DNA from: Sphingomonas sp. GM_Shp_1
GTDB taxonomy: Bacteria; Pseudomonadota; Alphaproteobacteria; Sphingomonadales; Sphingomonadaceae
DNA length: 64,000 nt
Direction: 5' to 3'
Assembly (NCBI RefSeq): GCF_026540895.1
Contig: NZ_JALNUR010000004.1
Span: 124,001-188,000, forward strand
The translations under genes and the position numbers were made by a program. The notes beneath the pieces were generated by a model. The model saw only the letters and a list, made by a program, of their open reading frames with translations, ran no database searches and had not been told where the DNA came from. Positions within the stretch are counted from its first letter, which is position 1. The number at the start of each line of letters is the position of its first letter. Positions 1 through 8,382 of this stretch are shown piece by piece.

Positions 1-497
1 ATACGCAACACGCCCAGCGGGAAGGACACCCGGTCCTCGACATCGCCTTCCCGGACGCGAACCAGTTCCAGGCTGCCACCACCCAGATCGCCGACGATGC
101 CGTCCGCGTCGGGAATGGCCGACAGGACACCCTCGCCCGCCGCGTTGGCCTCCTGCTCACCGGACAGCAGTTCGACGTCGAGCCCCAACGATTCGGCGCA
201 GGCGATCAACTCGCCGCCATTGGCCGCATCGCGCACCGCTGCGGTCGCCACGGTGCGAAGGCTCGTCACCCCCATTTCCCGCGCCAGCATGGCGAAGCGC
301 GCCAAGGCCACCTGCGCCTTGGCAAGAGCCGCGGGATCGATCGACCCCGTAGCGGCCAGACCGCGTCCCAGCCCGGCCATCACCTTCTCATTGAACAGGA
401 TCGCGGGCAGTCGTGCCGGTCCCTGATAGACGACCAGGCGGACCGAGTTGGACCCGATGTCGATGATCGCCGTGCGCGGCGCGCGAGGTCCCGCCAT
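1..497 (-). CDS. ppx: Exopolyphosphatase/guanosine pentaphosphatase (Ppx/GppA), N-terminal part, cut by window edge
   Basis: This enzyme hydrolyses terminal phosphates from inorganic polyphosphate (or pppGpp). The reading frame opens at an ATG at 497 and runs off the window, so only about the first 165 residues are visible. The N-terminus MAGPRAPRTAIIDIGSNSVR carries the phosphate-1 loop of the ASKHA fold (IDIGSNSVRLVVY). Further on are the family's GEQEA segment and the second phosphate loop (VGDLGGGSLELV). It lies 17 bases behind ppk on the same strand, so polyphosphate synthesis and degradation are probably co-transcribed. The family call is firm. Choosing between Ppx and GppA specificity needs the missing C-terminus, but the neighbouring ppk favours Ppx. 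Confidence 0.93.
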   Translation of the reverse strand, partial: MAGPRAPRTAIIDIGSNSVRLVVYQGPARLPAILFNEKVMAGLGRGLAATGSIDPAALAKAQVALARFAMLAREMGVTSLRTVATAAVRDAANGGELIACAESLGLDVELLSGEQEANAAGEGVLSAIPDADGIVGDLGGGSLELVRVREGDVEDRVSFPLGVLR

Positions 498-514
498 CGA
501 TCAGCGAACCCGCA

Positions 515-2683
515 TCAACGTTGCCGCCGGAGCGACAGGGTCGGCACCGCCTTGCTGGTGTCGAGCGCGGCGCCGCGCCCGGATAGGGAAGGATTGGTCA
601 TGAAATACCGATGCAGGTTGAAGGGGCGCTGGTCGCCCGGCTCTTCGCGAACATAGCTGCCGTCCGGCTCCAGCTCCCAGCTCTGTTCATTGTCGAGCAG
701 ATTGGCGACCATCACCTGGTCCAATATCTGGTCATGGACGGTCGGATTGAGGATGGGCAGCATATACTCGACCCGCCGGTCGAAATTGCGCGGCATCCAG
801 TCGGCCGAGGAGATGAAGACCTTGGCCGCGTCGTGCGGCAGCAGCTTTCCGTCGCCGAACGCCCAGATGCGGCTATGCTCCAGGAAACGGCCGACGACCG
901 ACTTGACCCGGATATTCTCCGACATGCCGGGAACGCCGGGGCGCAGGCAGCAGATGCCGCGCACGATCAGGTCGATCTCCACCCCCGCACCGCTCGCCTC
1001 GTACAGCTTTTCGATGACCTGCGGGTCGACGAGCGAGTTGACCTTGGCCCACAGGCTGCCGGGGCGACCGGCACGGGCATGGGCGATCTCGGCATCGATC
1101 AGGGCCATCAGATTGTGGCGCAGGTCGCGCGGCGACAGGCTGACCCGGTTCATGGCCGCCGGTTCGACATAGCCGGTGATATAGTTGAACATCTGCGCCG
1201 CATCGCGCCCGATCAACGGGTCCGCGGTGAAGAAGCTGATATCGGTATAGATGCGCGCGGTGATCGGATGATAATTGCCGGTGCCGAAGTGGCAATAGGT
1301 GCGGAAGTCGTTCCCCTCGCGCCGCACGACCATCGATACCTTCGCATGGGTCTTCCAGTCGATGAAGCCATAGACGACCTGCACGCCCGCCCGTTCCAAG
1401 GCGGAGGCCCAGTAGAGATTCTGCTCCTCGTCGAACCGTGCCTTCAGTTCCACGATGGCGGTCACCGATTTGCCCGCTTCGGCCGCGGCGATCAGTGCGT
1501 TGATCACCGCCGATTGCTTGCCCGCACGATAGAGCGTCTGCTTGATCGCCACCACATCGGGATCGGCGGCGGCCTGTTTCAAATAGGCGATCACCACCTC
1601 GAACGTCTCGTACGGGTGATGGACGACGATGTCCTTGGCCTTGATCGCGGCGAAGCAATCGCCCGCGAATTCGCGAATCCGCTCGGGAAAGCGCGGCGCA
1701 TAGGGCGGGAATTTCAGGTCGGGCCGATTCTCGTCGACCAGCATATCGAGGTCACCGATGCCCAGCAGATTGCCGCTTTCGGTAATGATCGCGCCGGTCC
1801 CGCCCAGCTCATCGCGAAGCACATCGGCCAGTTCGTCCGGCATGCCCGTCTCCAGCTCCAGCCGGATCACCCGGCCGCGCCGACGCCGCTTGATCGCATT
1901 GACGAAGTAACGGACCAGATCCTCCGCCTCTTCCTCGATCTCGATATCGCTGTCGCGCAGCACGCGGAAGGTCGCGGCACCGTTGACGACATAGCCGGGG
2001 AACAGCAGCCCGGAGAAGCGCCGCAGGATCGTCTCGATCGCGACATAGCGCGCGCCCTCGCCCGGCAACCGGACGAAGCGCGGCATGGTCGCGGGGATCA
2101 TCACCAACTCGCGAATCGGCGCCTTGTCCGACACGCGGGTCAGGTCGAAGATCATCGACAAACCCTTGTTGGGAATGAACGGAAATGGGTGAGCCGGGTC
2201 GAGCGCCTGGGGCGTCAGGATCGGGAAGATCTGCTCCCGGACATGGGTTTCCAGCCAGGCGCTGGCTTCCTGGTCGATCGCGTCACGCCGCAGGACGAAG
2301 ATCCCCGCCTCATCCAACAAGACGCGCAGGTCCCCCCATACTTCCTGCTGGCTGGCCATCAGGCGATCCGCCTCGGCGACGATCCCGCTCAGCTGTTGCG
2401 CCGGGGTCAGCCCGTCGACCGAGCGCTGCTCGACGTCCTGCGCCTGCTGTCCCTTCAGCCCCGCGACACGGACCATGAAGAATTCGTCCAGGTTCGACCC
2501 GGAGATCGACAGGAAGCGCAGACGCTCCAGCAGCGGATGCGCGCTGTTGCACGCCTCTTCCAGCACGCGGCGGTTGAACGCCAGCCAGGAGAGTTCGCGA
2601 TTGAAATACCGCCCGTTGGGCTCAGCCGCGAAATGGTCGTCGTCCGGTTCGGACATTTGCGCGATATGGGCTGGACGGGTCAT
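515..2683 (-). CDS. ppk: Polyphosphate kinase 1
   Basis: It reversibly polymerises the gamma-phosphate of ATP into polyphosphate. The 722-residue length is normal for PPK1. The N-terminal domain has the hallmark [17 protein letters not shown]. The two phospholipase-D-like catalytic domains are visible: THAKVSM carries the histidine expected to be autophosphorylated, and a second segment contains [18 protein letters not shown] run of glycines and arginines ([16 protein letters not shown]) follows the catalytic histidine, as in characterised PPK1. The gene sits 17 bases after hdaA and 17 bases before ppx on the same strand. An ATG ten codons in (MSEPDDDHF) is an alternative start. No key residue appears to be missing. 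Confidence 0.96.
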   Translation of the reverse strand: MTRPAHIAQMSEPDDDHFAAEPNGRYFNRELSWLAFNRRVLEEACNSAHPLLERLRFLSISGSNLDEFFMVRVAGLKGQQAQDVEQRSVDGLTPAQQLSGIVAEADRLMASQQEVWGDLRVLLDEAGIFVLRRDAIDQEASAWLETHVREQIFPILTPQALDPAHPFPFIPNKGLSMIFDLTRVSDKAPIRELVMIPATMPRFVRLPGEGARYVAIETILRRFSGLLFPGYVVNGAATFRVLRDSDIEIEEEAEDLVRYFVNAIKRRRRGRVIRLELETGMPDELADVLRDELGGTGAIITESGNLLGIGDLDMLVDENRPDLKFPPYAPRFPERIREFAGDCFAAIKAKDIVVHHPYETFEVVIAYLKQAAADPDVVAIKQTLYRAGKQSAVINALIAAAEAGKSVTAIVELKARFDEEQNLYWASALERAGVQVVYGFIDWKTHAKVSMVVRREGNDFRTYCHFGTGNYHPITARIYTDISFFTADPLIGRDAAQMFNYITGYVEPAAMNRVSLSPRDLRHNLMALIDAEIAHARAGRPGSLWAKVNSLVDPQVIEKLYEASGAGVEIDLIVRGICCLRPGVPGMSENIRVKSVVGRFLEHSRIWAFGDGKLLPHDAAKVFISSADWMPRNFDRRVEYMLPILNPTVHDQILDQVMVANLLDNEQSWELEPDGSYVREEPGDQRPFNLHRYFMTNPSLSGRGAALDTSKAVPTLSLRRQR

Positions 2684-2700
2684 CTTTGCTCGCTTGCGGC

Positions 2701-3309
2701 TTACGGCTCGGCGATCAGGCCAGCCGCGGTCAGGGTGGATCGTGCAAGAGGAATGGACAAGCGCGCACGCCGTTCCATCGCCCCCTGATCCAGCATATCC
2801 ACTGCTCGGATGACAGAAAGGTGACTACGCTCGATCCGCAGCGTCAGCCACTCGATCAGATCGGGACGGGCGTCCAGTCCGCGCCGCTGGAAAAGCAGCT
2901 CGAACAGCGCCGCGACCAGTTCGTCGTCGGGTGCGGCGATCTCGGCCAGGCTGCTGTTGGCGAGGCGCGAGCGAAGGTCGGGCAGCTTGACCTGCCAGCG
3001 GGGCGGCGGCGCGTCCGCGACGATCAGCAACGGACGACGCTCCGCCTGGGCATTGTTCCAGGCGTGGAAGATCTGCACTTCCGGCACGCGTTCGGCATCG
3101 TCGATGATCGTGCCGCCGCTGCGGGCGGCGAAGATGCGGGCGAGCAGCGACCGGCCCGACTTGCGCGGCCCGGTCAGGATCGCCGCCATGGTGGGCCACG
3201 CCTCCCACTGGTCGAGCATCCTGGCCGCCATCCGGTTCGAATCGGTCAGCAGAAACGCATCTGATCGGGGGTCCGCCGGCCATTGCAGCGGCAACGCCAT
3301 CTGGTTCAT
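2701..3309 (-). CDS. hdaA: HdaA-like regulatory inactivator of DnaA
   Basis: A 202-residue DnaA-related AAA+ protein. In this family it docks on the DNA polymerase sliding clamp and stimulates ATP hydrolysis by DnaA, preventing over-initiation. The N-terminal QMALPLQW fits the clamp-binding motif expected at the start of Hda proteins. The P-loop is unusual: GPRKSGRS has arginine where the canonical Walker A has lysine. A Walker-B-like stretch ([10 protein letters not shown]) and a sensor-like stretch (LLIVADAP) follow, and the C-terminus resembles the DnaA lid domain. The start codon overlaps the stop of the upstream gene by four bases (ATGA), so the two are translationally coupled. Being in one operon with ppk and ppx is typical of this group as far as I recall. 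Confidence 0.85.
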   Translation of the reverse strand: MNQMALPLQWPADPRSDAFLLTDSNRMAARMLDQWEAWPTMAAILTGPRKSGRSLLARIFAARSGGTIIDDAERVPEVQIFHAWNNAQAERRPLLIVADAPPPRWQVKLPDLRSRLANSSLAEIAAPDDELVAALFELLFQRRGLDARPDLIEWLTLRIERSHLSVIRAVDMLDQGAMERRARLSIPLARSTLTAAGLIAEP

Positions 3310-4565
3310 CCGGTAATCGCATTATCCGAAGGGAGCGCGGGCGCGGGCACCTGGGCCGCGCGCCGGATGCGCAAGGTCGTGCCCGAGCCGGACACCTGCA
3401 ATCCGCGTTGTTCCAGCGCGCGGCGAAGCTGCTCGGGATCACCGTCATAGGTGACGGCCATCAACGATACACCGCCCAGCGCCAGGCTGGTCGTGCCTGC
3501 GCGCACGACGCCAGGAATGGAGCGGATAAGACTTTCCGCGTTCGCCACCGCACTGGCACTGGGCGTGTCATATTGCAGCGTGACGGCGATCCCCGCACCC
3601 GTCGAGCCGATGACCGCATCCAGTCCGGCGATCGGCTCCTCGCCCGGCGACGTGTCGTCGATCACCGTTTCCTCGGGCTTCGGCGGCGGGTTCAGAGTCG
3701 CGTCGGGATGCAGCATCCCGCTGGCCAGCGCGCGCTGATAAATGCCGTCCAGGCGGGCCACGCCGGTATCGAGCAACTGGTTGATCGCGTCCGTGCTCCC
3801 GACCCGCAGCGTCACTGTTTCGATCAGGGCATTGTCGGGCCCGTGCCGCGCCTCGAACACACCGATCACCGGGCCGCCGGGCCATTGGCGATAGACATGA
3901 ACGACGGGGATCAGGATGTCCGACGCGCCATATTGGTCGAGGATCGTCCGCCACCAGCCCCGCGACCGCCGCCCGATCTGCCCGGCATTCAGCAGCAATG
4001 GGTCCGAACCCGTGCCCGATGGCCGGATATAGTCGATCGAGCTGTTGCCCGTGCGGAAGCGTGCCCAGGCCTGTTGCCAGGGCGTCCGTGCCTCGAACAT
4101 CTGCGACGTGCCGCCCGACACCTGAAGCGGCAGGACCAGCATCGGCGGCGACCGGTCGGCATAGGCGGACACGCCCAGCACGCCCGCCGCCCGTGTCCGG
4201 TCGAACAGTACGCCCAGCCGCGCGACATAGCGAGTCGGGCCGATCTGCTCATTCTCGACGACGATGCCGCTGACCAGCGAATCGAGCAGGCCATCGGATG
4301 CGCCGATGCCGCCACGCCCCAGCCGCTGCGCCAGCACGGTCCAGGCCTTGCGCTGCGCAATCCGCCAGCCGCCCAGACGCGCCGCCTCCGCCGTCTTGCC
4401 CGACACGTCGACGGACACGCCGGTCACCTCATAGGCGCCGCCACTGTCGATCGGGGTGACGCCGCGCGCCTGCCCCTCGATCTGGGCAAGCACGGCACCG
4501 CCCCCGACGCCTAGGCCGGCAAGAGCGGCCAGACCGAACATCACGGAGGGCAATCGCAAACGCAT
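3306..4565 (-). CDS. Conserved secreted/periplasmic protein of unknown function upstream of hdaA
   Basis: I do not recognise a defined function. From the ATG at 4565 the protein has 419 residues and starts with a signal peptide (MRLRLPSVMFGLAALAGLGV, cleavage probably after AVLAQ). The rest is alpha/beta and soluble, with a proline-rich linker (PPPKPEETVIDD) before the C-terminal quarter. That last part, with alternating hydrophobic strands and VTYDGDPEQLRRALEQRG, resembles a small ferredoxin-like fold. Such proteins are sometimes labelled DUF2066 or heavy-metal-associated, but I see no CxxC metal site. I rejected a start at 4622 because it would abut purM and destroy the signal peptide; AAAGG lies five bases before 4565. 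It is the first gene of the hdaA-ppk-ppx operon and overlaps hdaA by four bases. Confidence 0.75.
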   Translation of the reverse strand: MRLRLPSVMFGLAALAGLGVGGGAVLAQIEGQARGVTPIDSGGAYEVTGVSVDVSGKTAEAARLGGWRIAQRKAWTVLAQRLGRGGIGASDGLLDSLVSGIVVENEQIGPTRYVARLGVLFDRTRAAGVLGVSAYADRSPPMLVLPLQVSGGTSQMFEARTPWQQAWARFRTGNSSIDYIRPSGTGSDPLLLNAGQIGRRSRGWWRTILDQYGASDILIPVVHVYRQWPGGPVIGVFEARHGPDNALIETVTLRVGSTDAINQLLDTGVARLDGIYQRALASGMLHPDATLNPPPKPEETVIDDTSPGEEPIAGLDAVIGSTGAGIAVTLQYDTPSASAVANAESLIRSIPGVVRAGTTSLALGGVSLMAVTYDGDPEQLRRALEQRGLQVSGSGTTLRIRRAAQVPAPALPSDNAITG

Positions 4566-4624
4566 CGCGGCCTTTTGGCGAAGCAGGCGTGGAAATCCAA
4601 GCGCGATATAGCTAACGGGCAAAC

Positions 4625-5758
4625 ATGACCGACAACAGCACGCCGTCCGCCACTCCGTCGCCCGCCGCTTCCGGCACGTCCTACACCTATGCCGATGCGG
4701 GGGTTTCGATCGCCGCGGGCAATGCGCTGGTCCGCGCGATCGGCCCGCTGGCCAAGGCGACGCGGCGGCCCGGAGCCGATGCGGACCTGGGTGGCTTCGG
4801 CGGTTTCTTCGACCTCAAGGCGGCGGGTTTCACCGATCCGCTGCTGGTCGCGGCGAATGACGGCGTGGGCACCAAGCTGAAGCTCGCCATCGAGCATGAC
4901 CGCCACGACGGCGTCGGCATCGACCTGGTCGCCATGTGCGCCAACGACCTGGTGGTCCAGGGCGCGGAGCCCTTGTTCTTCCTCGATTATTACGCGACAG
5001 CCAAGCTGGAGGGCAATGTTCCCGAGCGGGTCATCGCTTCGATCGCCGAAGGCTGCCGCATCGCGGGCTGCGCGCTGATCGGTGGCGAAACCGCCGAGAT
5101 GCCCGGCATGTATGCCCCTGGCGATTACGATCTGGCGGGCTTCTGCGTCGGCGCAGTGGAGCGGACCCAGGTCCTGACCGGGGCGAGCATTGCCGATGGC
5201 GATGTGATCCTGGGCCTGGCCTCGTCGGGTGTCCATTCCAACGGCTTCTCGCTCGTCCGGCGGCTGGCGGGGGACAAGGGGTGGAAGCTCGATCGCCCGG
5301 CGCTGTTCGATCAGGAACGGTTGCTGATCGAGGCGCTGATGGCCCCGACTCGCATCTATGTCCGTTCGCTGCTCCCTTCGCTCAAGGCGGGGACGATCAA
5401 GGGGCTGGCCCATATCACCGGCGGCGGGCTGCTCGAAAATATCCCGCGTGTCCTGCCCGTGGGGGCTCACGCGGTGGTCGATGCCGATGGCTGGGAACAG
5501 CCGCGCCTGATGGCCTTCCTCCAGGCCCAGGGCGGGATCGAGCCCGAGGAGATGGCGCGCACCTTCAACTGCGGGATCGGTATGGCGGTGATCGTGGCCG
5601 CCGATCAAGCCGAGGCGCTGGCCGAAACGCTGCGCGCGGCGGGTGAGACGGTCGTGACGATCGGCCGGGTCGAGGCAGGCGAACGCGGCTGCACCGTCAA
5701 GGGCTCGGCAGGCACCTGGAGCGCCAAGGCCGACTGGACGGCGACCCATGCGGCCTGA
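4625..5758 (+). CDS. purM: Phosphoribosylformylglycinamidine cyclo-ligase (AIR synthetase)
   Basis: It catalyses the ATP-dependent ring closure of FGAM to aminoimidazole ribonucleotide, step five of purine synthesis, in the cytosol. The 377-residue protein shows the PurM signatures: YADAGVSI near the N-terminus, [32 protein letters not shown], and the conserved [11 protein letters not shown]. Near the C-terminus TFNCGIGM is also typical. The first 18 or so residues are a low-complexity Ser/Thr/Pro extension ahead of the conserved region. It is divergent from the hdaA operon and overlaps purN by 11 bases, a standard purM-purN arrangement. Confidence 0.97.
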   Translation: MTDNSTPSATPSPAASGTSYTYADAGVSIAAGNALVRAIGPLAKATRRPGADADLGGFGGFFDLKAAGFTDPLLVAANDGVGTKLKLAIEHDRHDGVGIDLVAMCANDLVVQGAEPLFFLDYYATAKLEGNVPERVIASIAEGCRIAGCALIGGETAEMPGMYAPGDYDLAGFCVGAVERTQVLTGASIADGDVILGLASSGVHSNGFSLVRRLAGDKGWKLDRPALFDQERLLIEALMAPTRIYVRSLLPSLKAGTIKGLAHITGGGLLENIPRVLPVGAHAVVDADGWEQPRLMAFLQAQGGIEPEEMARTFNCGIGMAVIVAADQAEALAETLRAAGETVVTIGRVEAGERGCTVKGSAGTWSAKADWTATHAA

Positions 5759-6341
5759 CACGCCGGTGCCTGACTTGCCGGTGAGGGTCGGCATCCTGAT
5801 TTCGGGGCGCGGCTCCAATATGCAGTCGCTCGTCGCCGCCTCGCAGGCGGAGGACGCGGCCTATACCGTGGCGCTCGTCGCTTCCGACAAGCCCGATGCG
5901 GCGGGTCTCGCCTGGGCGGCGGAGCAGGGCATCGCGACCTTCGCCCTGTCGCCCAAGGGAATCGGCAAGCCCGCTTATGAGGCCGCGATCGACGCCGCGC
6001 TTCGTGACGCGGGCGTGGAGGTGATCGCGCTGGCCGGTTACATGCGGCTCTTGTCGGGCGATTTCGTCGCGAAGTGGCGGGGACGGATCGTCAACATCCA
6101 TCCGTCGTTATTGCCGCTGTACAAGGGGCTGGACACCCATGCTCGCGCGATCGCGGCGGGCGACGACAAGGCGGGATGCTCGGTGCATATCGTGACCGAG
6201 GAACTGGATGATGGCGAGGTGTTGGGCCAGGCGGAAGTGCCGATCCTGCCCGGTGACGACGCCGATGCCTTGGCGGCGCGCGTGTTGGTCGAGGAGCATC
6301 GCCTCTATCCTCGCGTCCTGACGGAGTTTGTGCGCCGATGA
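5748..6341 (+). CDS. purN: Phosphoribosylglycinamide formyltransferase (GAR transformylase)
   Basis: It transfers a formyl group from 10-formyltetrahydrofolate to GAR, step three of purine synthesis. The 197 residues include the N-terminal [16 protein letters not shown], the catalytic NIHPSLLP (Asn and His) and the aspartate-containing [10 protein letters not shown]. Its start lies within the end of purM, giving an 11-base overlap, and the stop overlaps the next small gene by four bases (ATGA). All four genes from purM to 7221 therefore form one tightly coupled unit. Confidence 0.96.
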   Translation: MRPDTPVPDLPVRVGILISGRGSNMQSLVAASQAEDAAYTVALVASDKPDAAGLAWAAEQGIATFALSPKGIGKPAYEAAIDAALRDAGVEVIALAGYMRLLSGDFVAKWRGRIVNIHPSLLPLYKGLDTHARAIAAGDDKAGCSVHIVTEELDDGEVLGQAEVPILPGDDADALAARVLVEEHRLYPRVLTEFVRR

Positions 6342-6625
6342 CCGATCACCTGTCCCGCATCCGTGACATCGCCATGTTGTTGCCCGGTACGACCGAGGAC
6401 ATAACGGATGGCGAAGCCTGTTTCCTGGTCGAGGGAGAGGCGTTCGTTCGTGTGCCGACCGAAGCGGCCGCACTGCACGTCTGCACCGCCGATCCCAGCA
6501 ACGAGCCGTGCTGGGCAGACATTCCGTTGAGCGGCGATGTCGACTGGACGTCGATCGAGGATCGGATCGCGCGGAGTTGGGAATTGGTCGCACCGACCGC
6601 GCTGCTGGAGGCGGGCGGACGATGA
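6338..6625 (+). CDS. Small MmcQ/YjbR-like protein
   Basis: A 95-residue acidic protein. The pattern is an N-terminal helix (HLSRIRDIAMLLPGTTEDIT), a beta-rich middle, and a C-terminal helix ending in IEDRIARSWELVAPTALL. This resembles the YjbR/MmcQ family, small proteins with a CyaY-like fold and no established biochemical role. It overlaps purN and the next gene by four bases each, so it is translated as part of the purM operon. The family assignment is moderate; the function is unknown. Confidence 0.6.
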   Translation: MTDHLSRIRDIAMLLPGTTEDITDGEACFLVEGEAFVRVPTEAAALHVCTADPSNEPCWADIPLSGDVDWTSIEDRIARSWELVAPTALLEAGGR

Positions 6626-7221
6626 GCGACAAGGCCGGGGACGCATCGTCGCCCGGCGCGCGGTCGCGGCGGCGACTGTTGACGCTGGCCGAGTTCGTGG
6701 CGGTGGCGGGCCTGATGGTCGCCGCGCTGACCCTCTATCTCAACTGGTCGCAGCGCCGGAGCGACGCGGCGGACAAGGCGGCGACCGCCAGCGCACAGCG
6801 GCATGAGCGCGGTCGGCTGGATTTGCTGGCCGATGTCGAGCAGGGCGGACGCCGTATCGCACTTCGCGATCCCCGCCATGATCTGTCGGACCTGACCATC
6901 GAATTTCCCAAGGGTTCCGGGATAGAGCGTCAGACGCCCCTCTCCGCCCCCGCAATCGAAGCGGCACCGATGGCGGCACCTCTGCTGGCGCTGACCGATG
7001 GCGGGTCGGACGAACGCGAAGGGCGTTTGCCGGTGCTGATCACCGCGCGTTACTGGGACGGCGATACCGCACGGACGGCGACGGGCCTCTATGACATCAT
7101 CTGGCGGACCGAAGGACGCCTGCTGCGCGGTCGCACGCTACGCCTGGAGGGATTGCGGCTGCGGGACCGGGTGGGCACGCCCGCCAAGCTGGCGGCGGCA
7201 TGGACCAGCGCGCGTCCCTGA
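6622..7221 (+). CDS. Single-pass membrane protein of unknown function
   Basis: I do not recognise the family. The 199-residue protein has a charged cytoplasmic N-terminus (SPGARSRRR), one membrane helix at about residues 22-42 (LAEFVAVAGLMVAALTLYLN), and then a charged stretch that may form a short coiled coil. The remaining C-terminal domain is probably periplasmic and beta-rich. The ATG at 6622 overlaps the previous stop (ATGA), which decides the start over a longer frame beginning at 6508. It is last in the purM operon and is followed after four bases by the convergent acetyltransferase stop. Confidence 0.65.
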   Translation: MSDKAGDASSPGARSRRRLLTLAEFVAVAGLMVAALTLYLNWSQRRSDAADKAATASAQRHERGRLDLLADVEQGGRRIALRDPRHDLSDLTIEFPKGSGIERQTPLSAPAIEAAPMAAPLLALTDGGSDEREGRLPVLITARYWDGDTARTATGLYDIIWRTEGRLLRGRTLRLEGLRLRDRVGTPAKLAAAWTSARP

Positions 7222-7225
7222 ACGA

Positions 7226-7744
7226 TCAGATGGCGCGGGCGTAGATCGCGTCGTCAAAAACGGTGTCGCCGACCCGAAAGTGGCGCATGCCCGCCAGCTC
7301 GAAGCCTTCCCGCTCGTAAAAGGCGCGCGCGACATGGTTGATGCCCAGCACGCCCAACAGCATCCGCTTGCCCGCCAACGCCCGTGCGTCATCGATCGCC
7401 CGAGCCATCAGGGCATGGCCAAGCCCGGTGCCGCGCGCGGGCAGCAGCGTATAGATGCGGCGCAACTCGATATCGCGCTCGTAAGTCTCGATGGGAAGGT
7501 CGGGCGGGGTCAACAGCGTATAGCCGACGGGCGCCGCGCCATCGCGATGTTCGGCCAGCGTCGCCACGCATTGCGGATCGGCGATCCATTGGTCGAACTT
7601 GCTCGCCGAGCTGTTCGTCGAACAGTGGCGGACCATGTCGGGACCGGCGATGATCCCGACAAAGGTTTCCAGGAACGTCGCGGCCGCGACGAACGACAGG
7701 ACGGGCGCATCGCCCGCCTCCGCCCGTCGCAGCCGCCATTCCAT
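7226..7744 (-). CDS. GNAT family N-acetyltransferase
   Basis: A 172-residue acetyl-CoA-dependent acyltransferase of unknown substrate. The acetyl-CoA binding motif A is clear: ELRRIYTLLPARGTGLGHAL matches the R/Q-x-x-G-x-G/A loop and following helix. A later segment, NHVARAFYEREGFELAG, is the usual motif B with the conserved tyrosine. Its ATG overlaps the last base of the ndk stop codon (TGATG), so translation is coupled to ndk. The substrate could be a small amine or a protein terminus; the sequence does not say. Confidence 0.85.
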   Translation of the reverse strand: MEWRLRRAEAGDAPVLSFVAAATFLETFVGIIAGPDMVRHCSTNSSASKFDQWIADPQCVATLAEHRDGAAPVGYTLLTPPDLPIETYERDIELRRIYTLLPARGTGLGHALMARAIDDARALAGKRMLLGVLGINHVARAFYEREGFELAGMRHFRVGDTVFDDAIYARAI

Positions 7745-8166
7745 CAGCCGACGATCTCTTCCGGCTTGAAGAAATAGGCGATCTCGATCGCCGCATTCTC
7801 ATCCGAGTCCGAACCATGGACCGTGTTGGCCTCGATCGACTCGGCCAGTTCCTTGCGGATCGTGCCCGGCTCGGCATTGGCGGGGTTGGTCGCGCCCATG
7901 ATGTCGCGGTTGCGCTGCATGGCGTTCTCGCCCTCCAGCACCTGCACGACGACGGGGCCCGAGATCATGAACTCGACCAGGTCGTTGAAGAAGGGACGCT
8001 CCTTGTGGACCGCGTAGAAGCCCTCGGCCTGCTCGCGGGTCATCTGGATGCGCTTCGAAGCGACGACGCGCAGGCCGGCTTCCTCCAGCATCTTGGTGAC
8101 GGCGCCGGTCAGGTTGCGACGGGTCGCATCGGGCTTGATGATCGAAAAGGTACGGTTCGCGGCCAT
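7744..8166 (-). CDS. ndk: Nucleoside diphosphate kinase
   Basis: It equilibrates nucleoside tri- and diphosphates through a phospho-histidine. The 140-residue length from ATG 8166 matches the family. The N-terminus [14 protein letters not shown] and the active-site segment NTVHGSDS are diagnostic; the histidine there is the phosphorylated residue. A GTG at 8175 is an alternative start: AGGAG lies four bases before it and 13 bases before the ATG. I keep the ATG because family proteins usually begin Met-Ala just before RTFS. It is coupled to the acetyltransferase gene downstream by TGATG. Confidence 0.95.
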   Translation of the reverse strand: MAANRTFSIIKPDATRRNLTGAVTKMLEEAGLRVVASKRIQMTREQAEGFYAVHKERPFFNDLVEFMISGPVVVQVLEGENAMQRNRDIMGATNPANAEPGTIRKELAESIEANTVHGSDSDENAAIEIAYFFKPEEIVG

Positions 8167-8311
8167 GATGGTCACGCAGCTCCTGATAGGGGGTTGGCTG
8201 GAAGTGGCGTCGCCCTAATCGGGGCGTGCACGCATTGCAACGCCTTATGCGGCAAGGGGCGTCCCGGATAGGGCTGGGGTCGCCCGAACCGGCCGGTGCC
8301 GGATAGCGAAA

Positions 8312-8342
8312 AGCCGCCGGTACCATGAAGGCACCGGCGGCT
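8312..8342 (-). terminator. Intrinsic terminator behind the Wzc-like gene
   Basis: A perfect 10-base stem (AGCCGCCGGT at 8312-8321 against ACCGGCGGCT at 8333-8342) with an 11-base loop. Read on the minus strand it is followed by TTTTCG and lies 41 bases after the stop of the gene ending at 8383. Confidence 0.85.
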
Positions 8343-8382
8343 CTGCAAGTCGGATCGCTGCCGATCCGGCGGGTCGCAGGGA

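Noticed and set aside
611..2788. 725-codon plus-strand frame opposite ppk
   Set aside because: Antisense shadow of a conserved gene; composition is His/Gln/Arg-rich and no domain can be read.
4566..4622. Start of the unknown secreted protein at 4622
   Set aside because: It leaves only two bases to the divergent purM start and places 19 residues before a clean signal peptide. The ATG at 4565 has AAAGG upstream.
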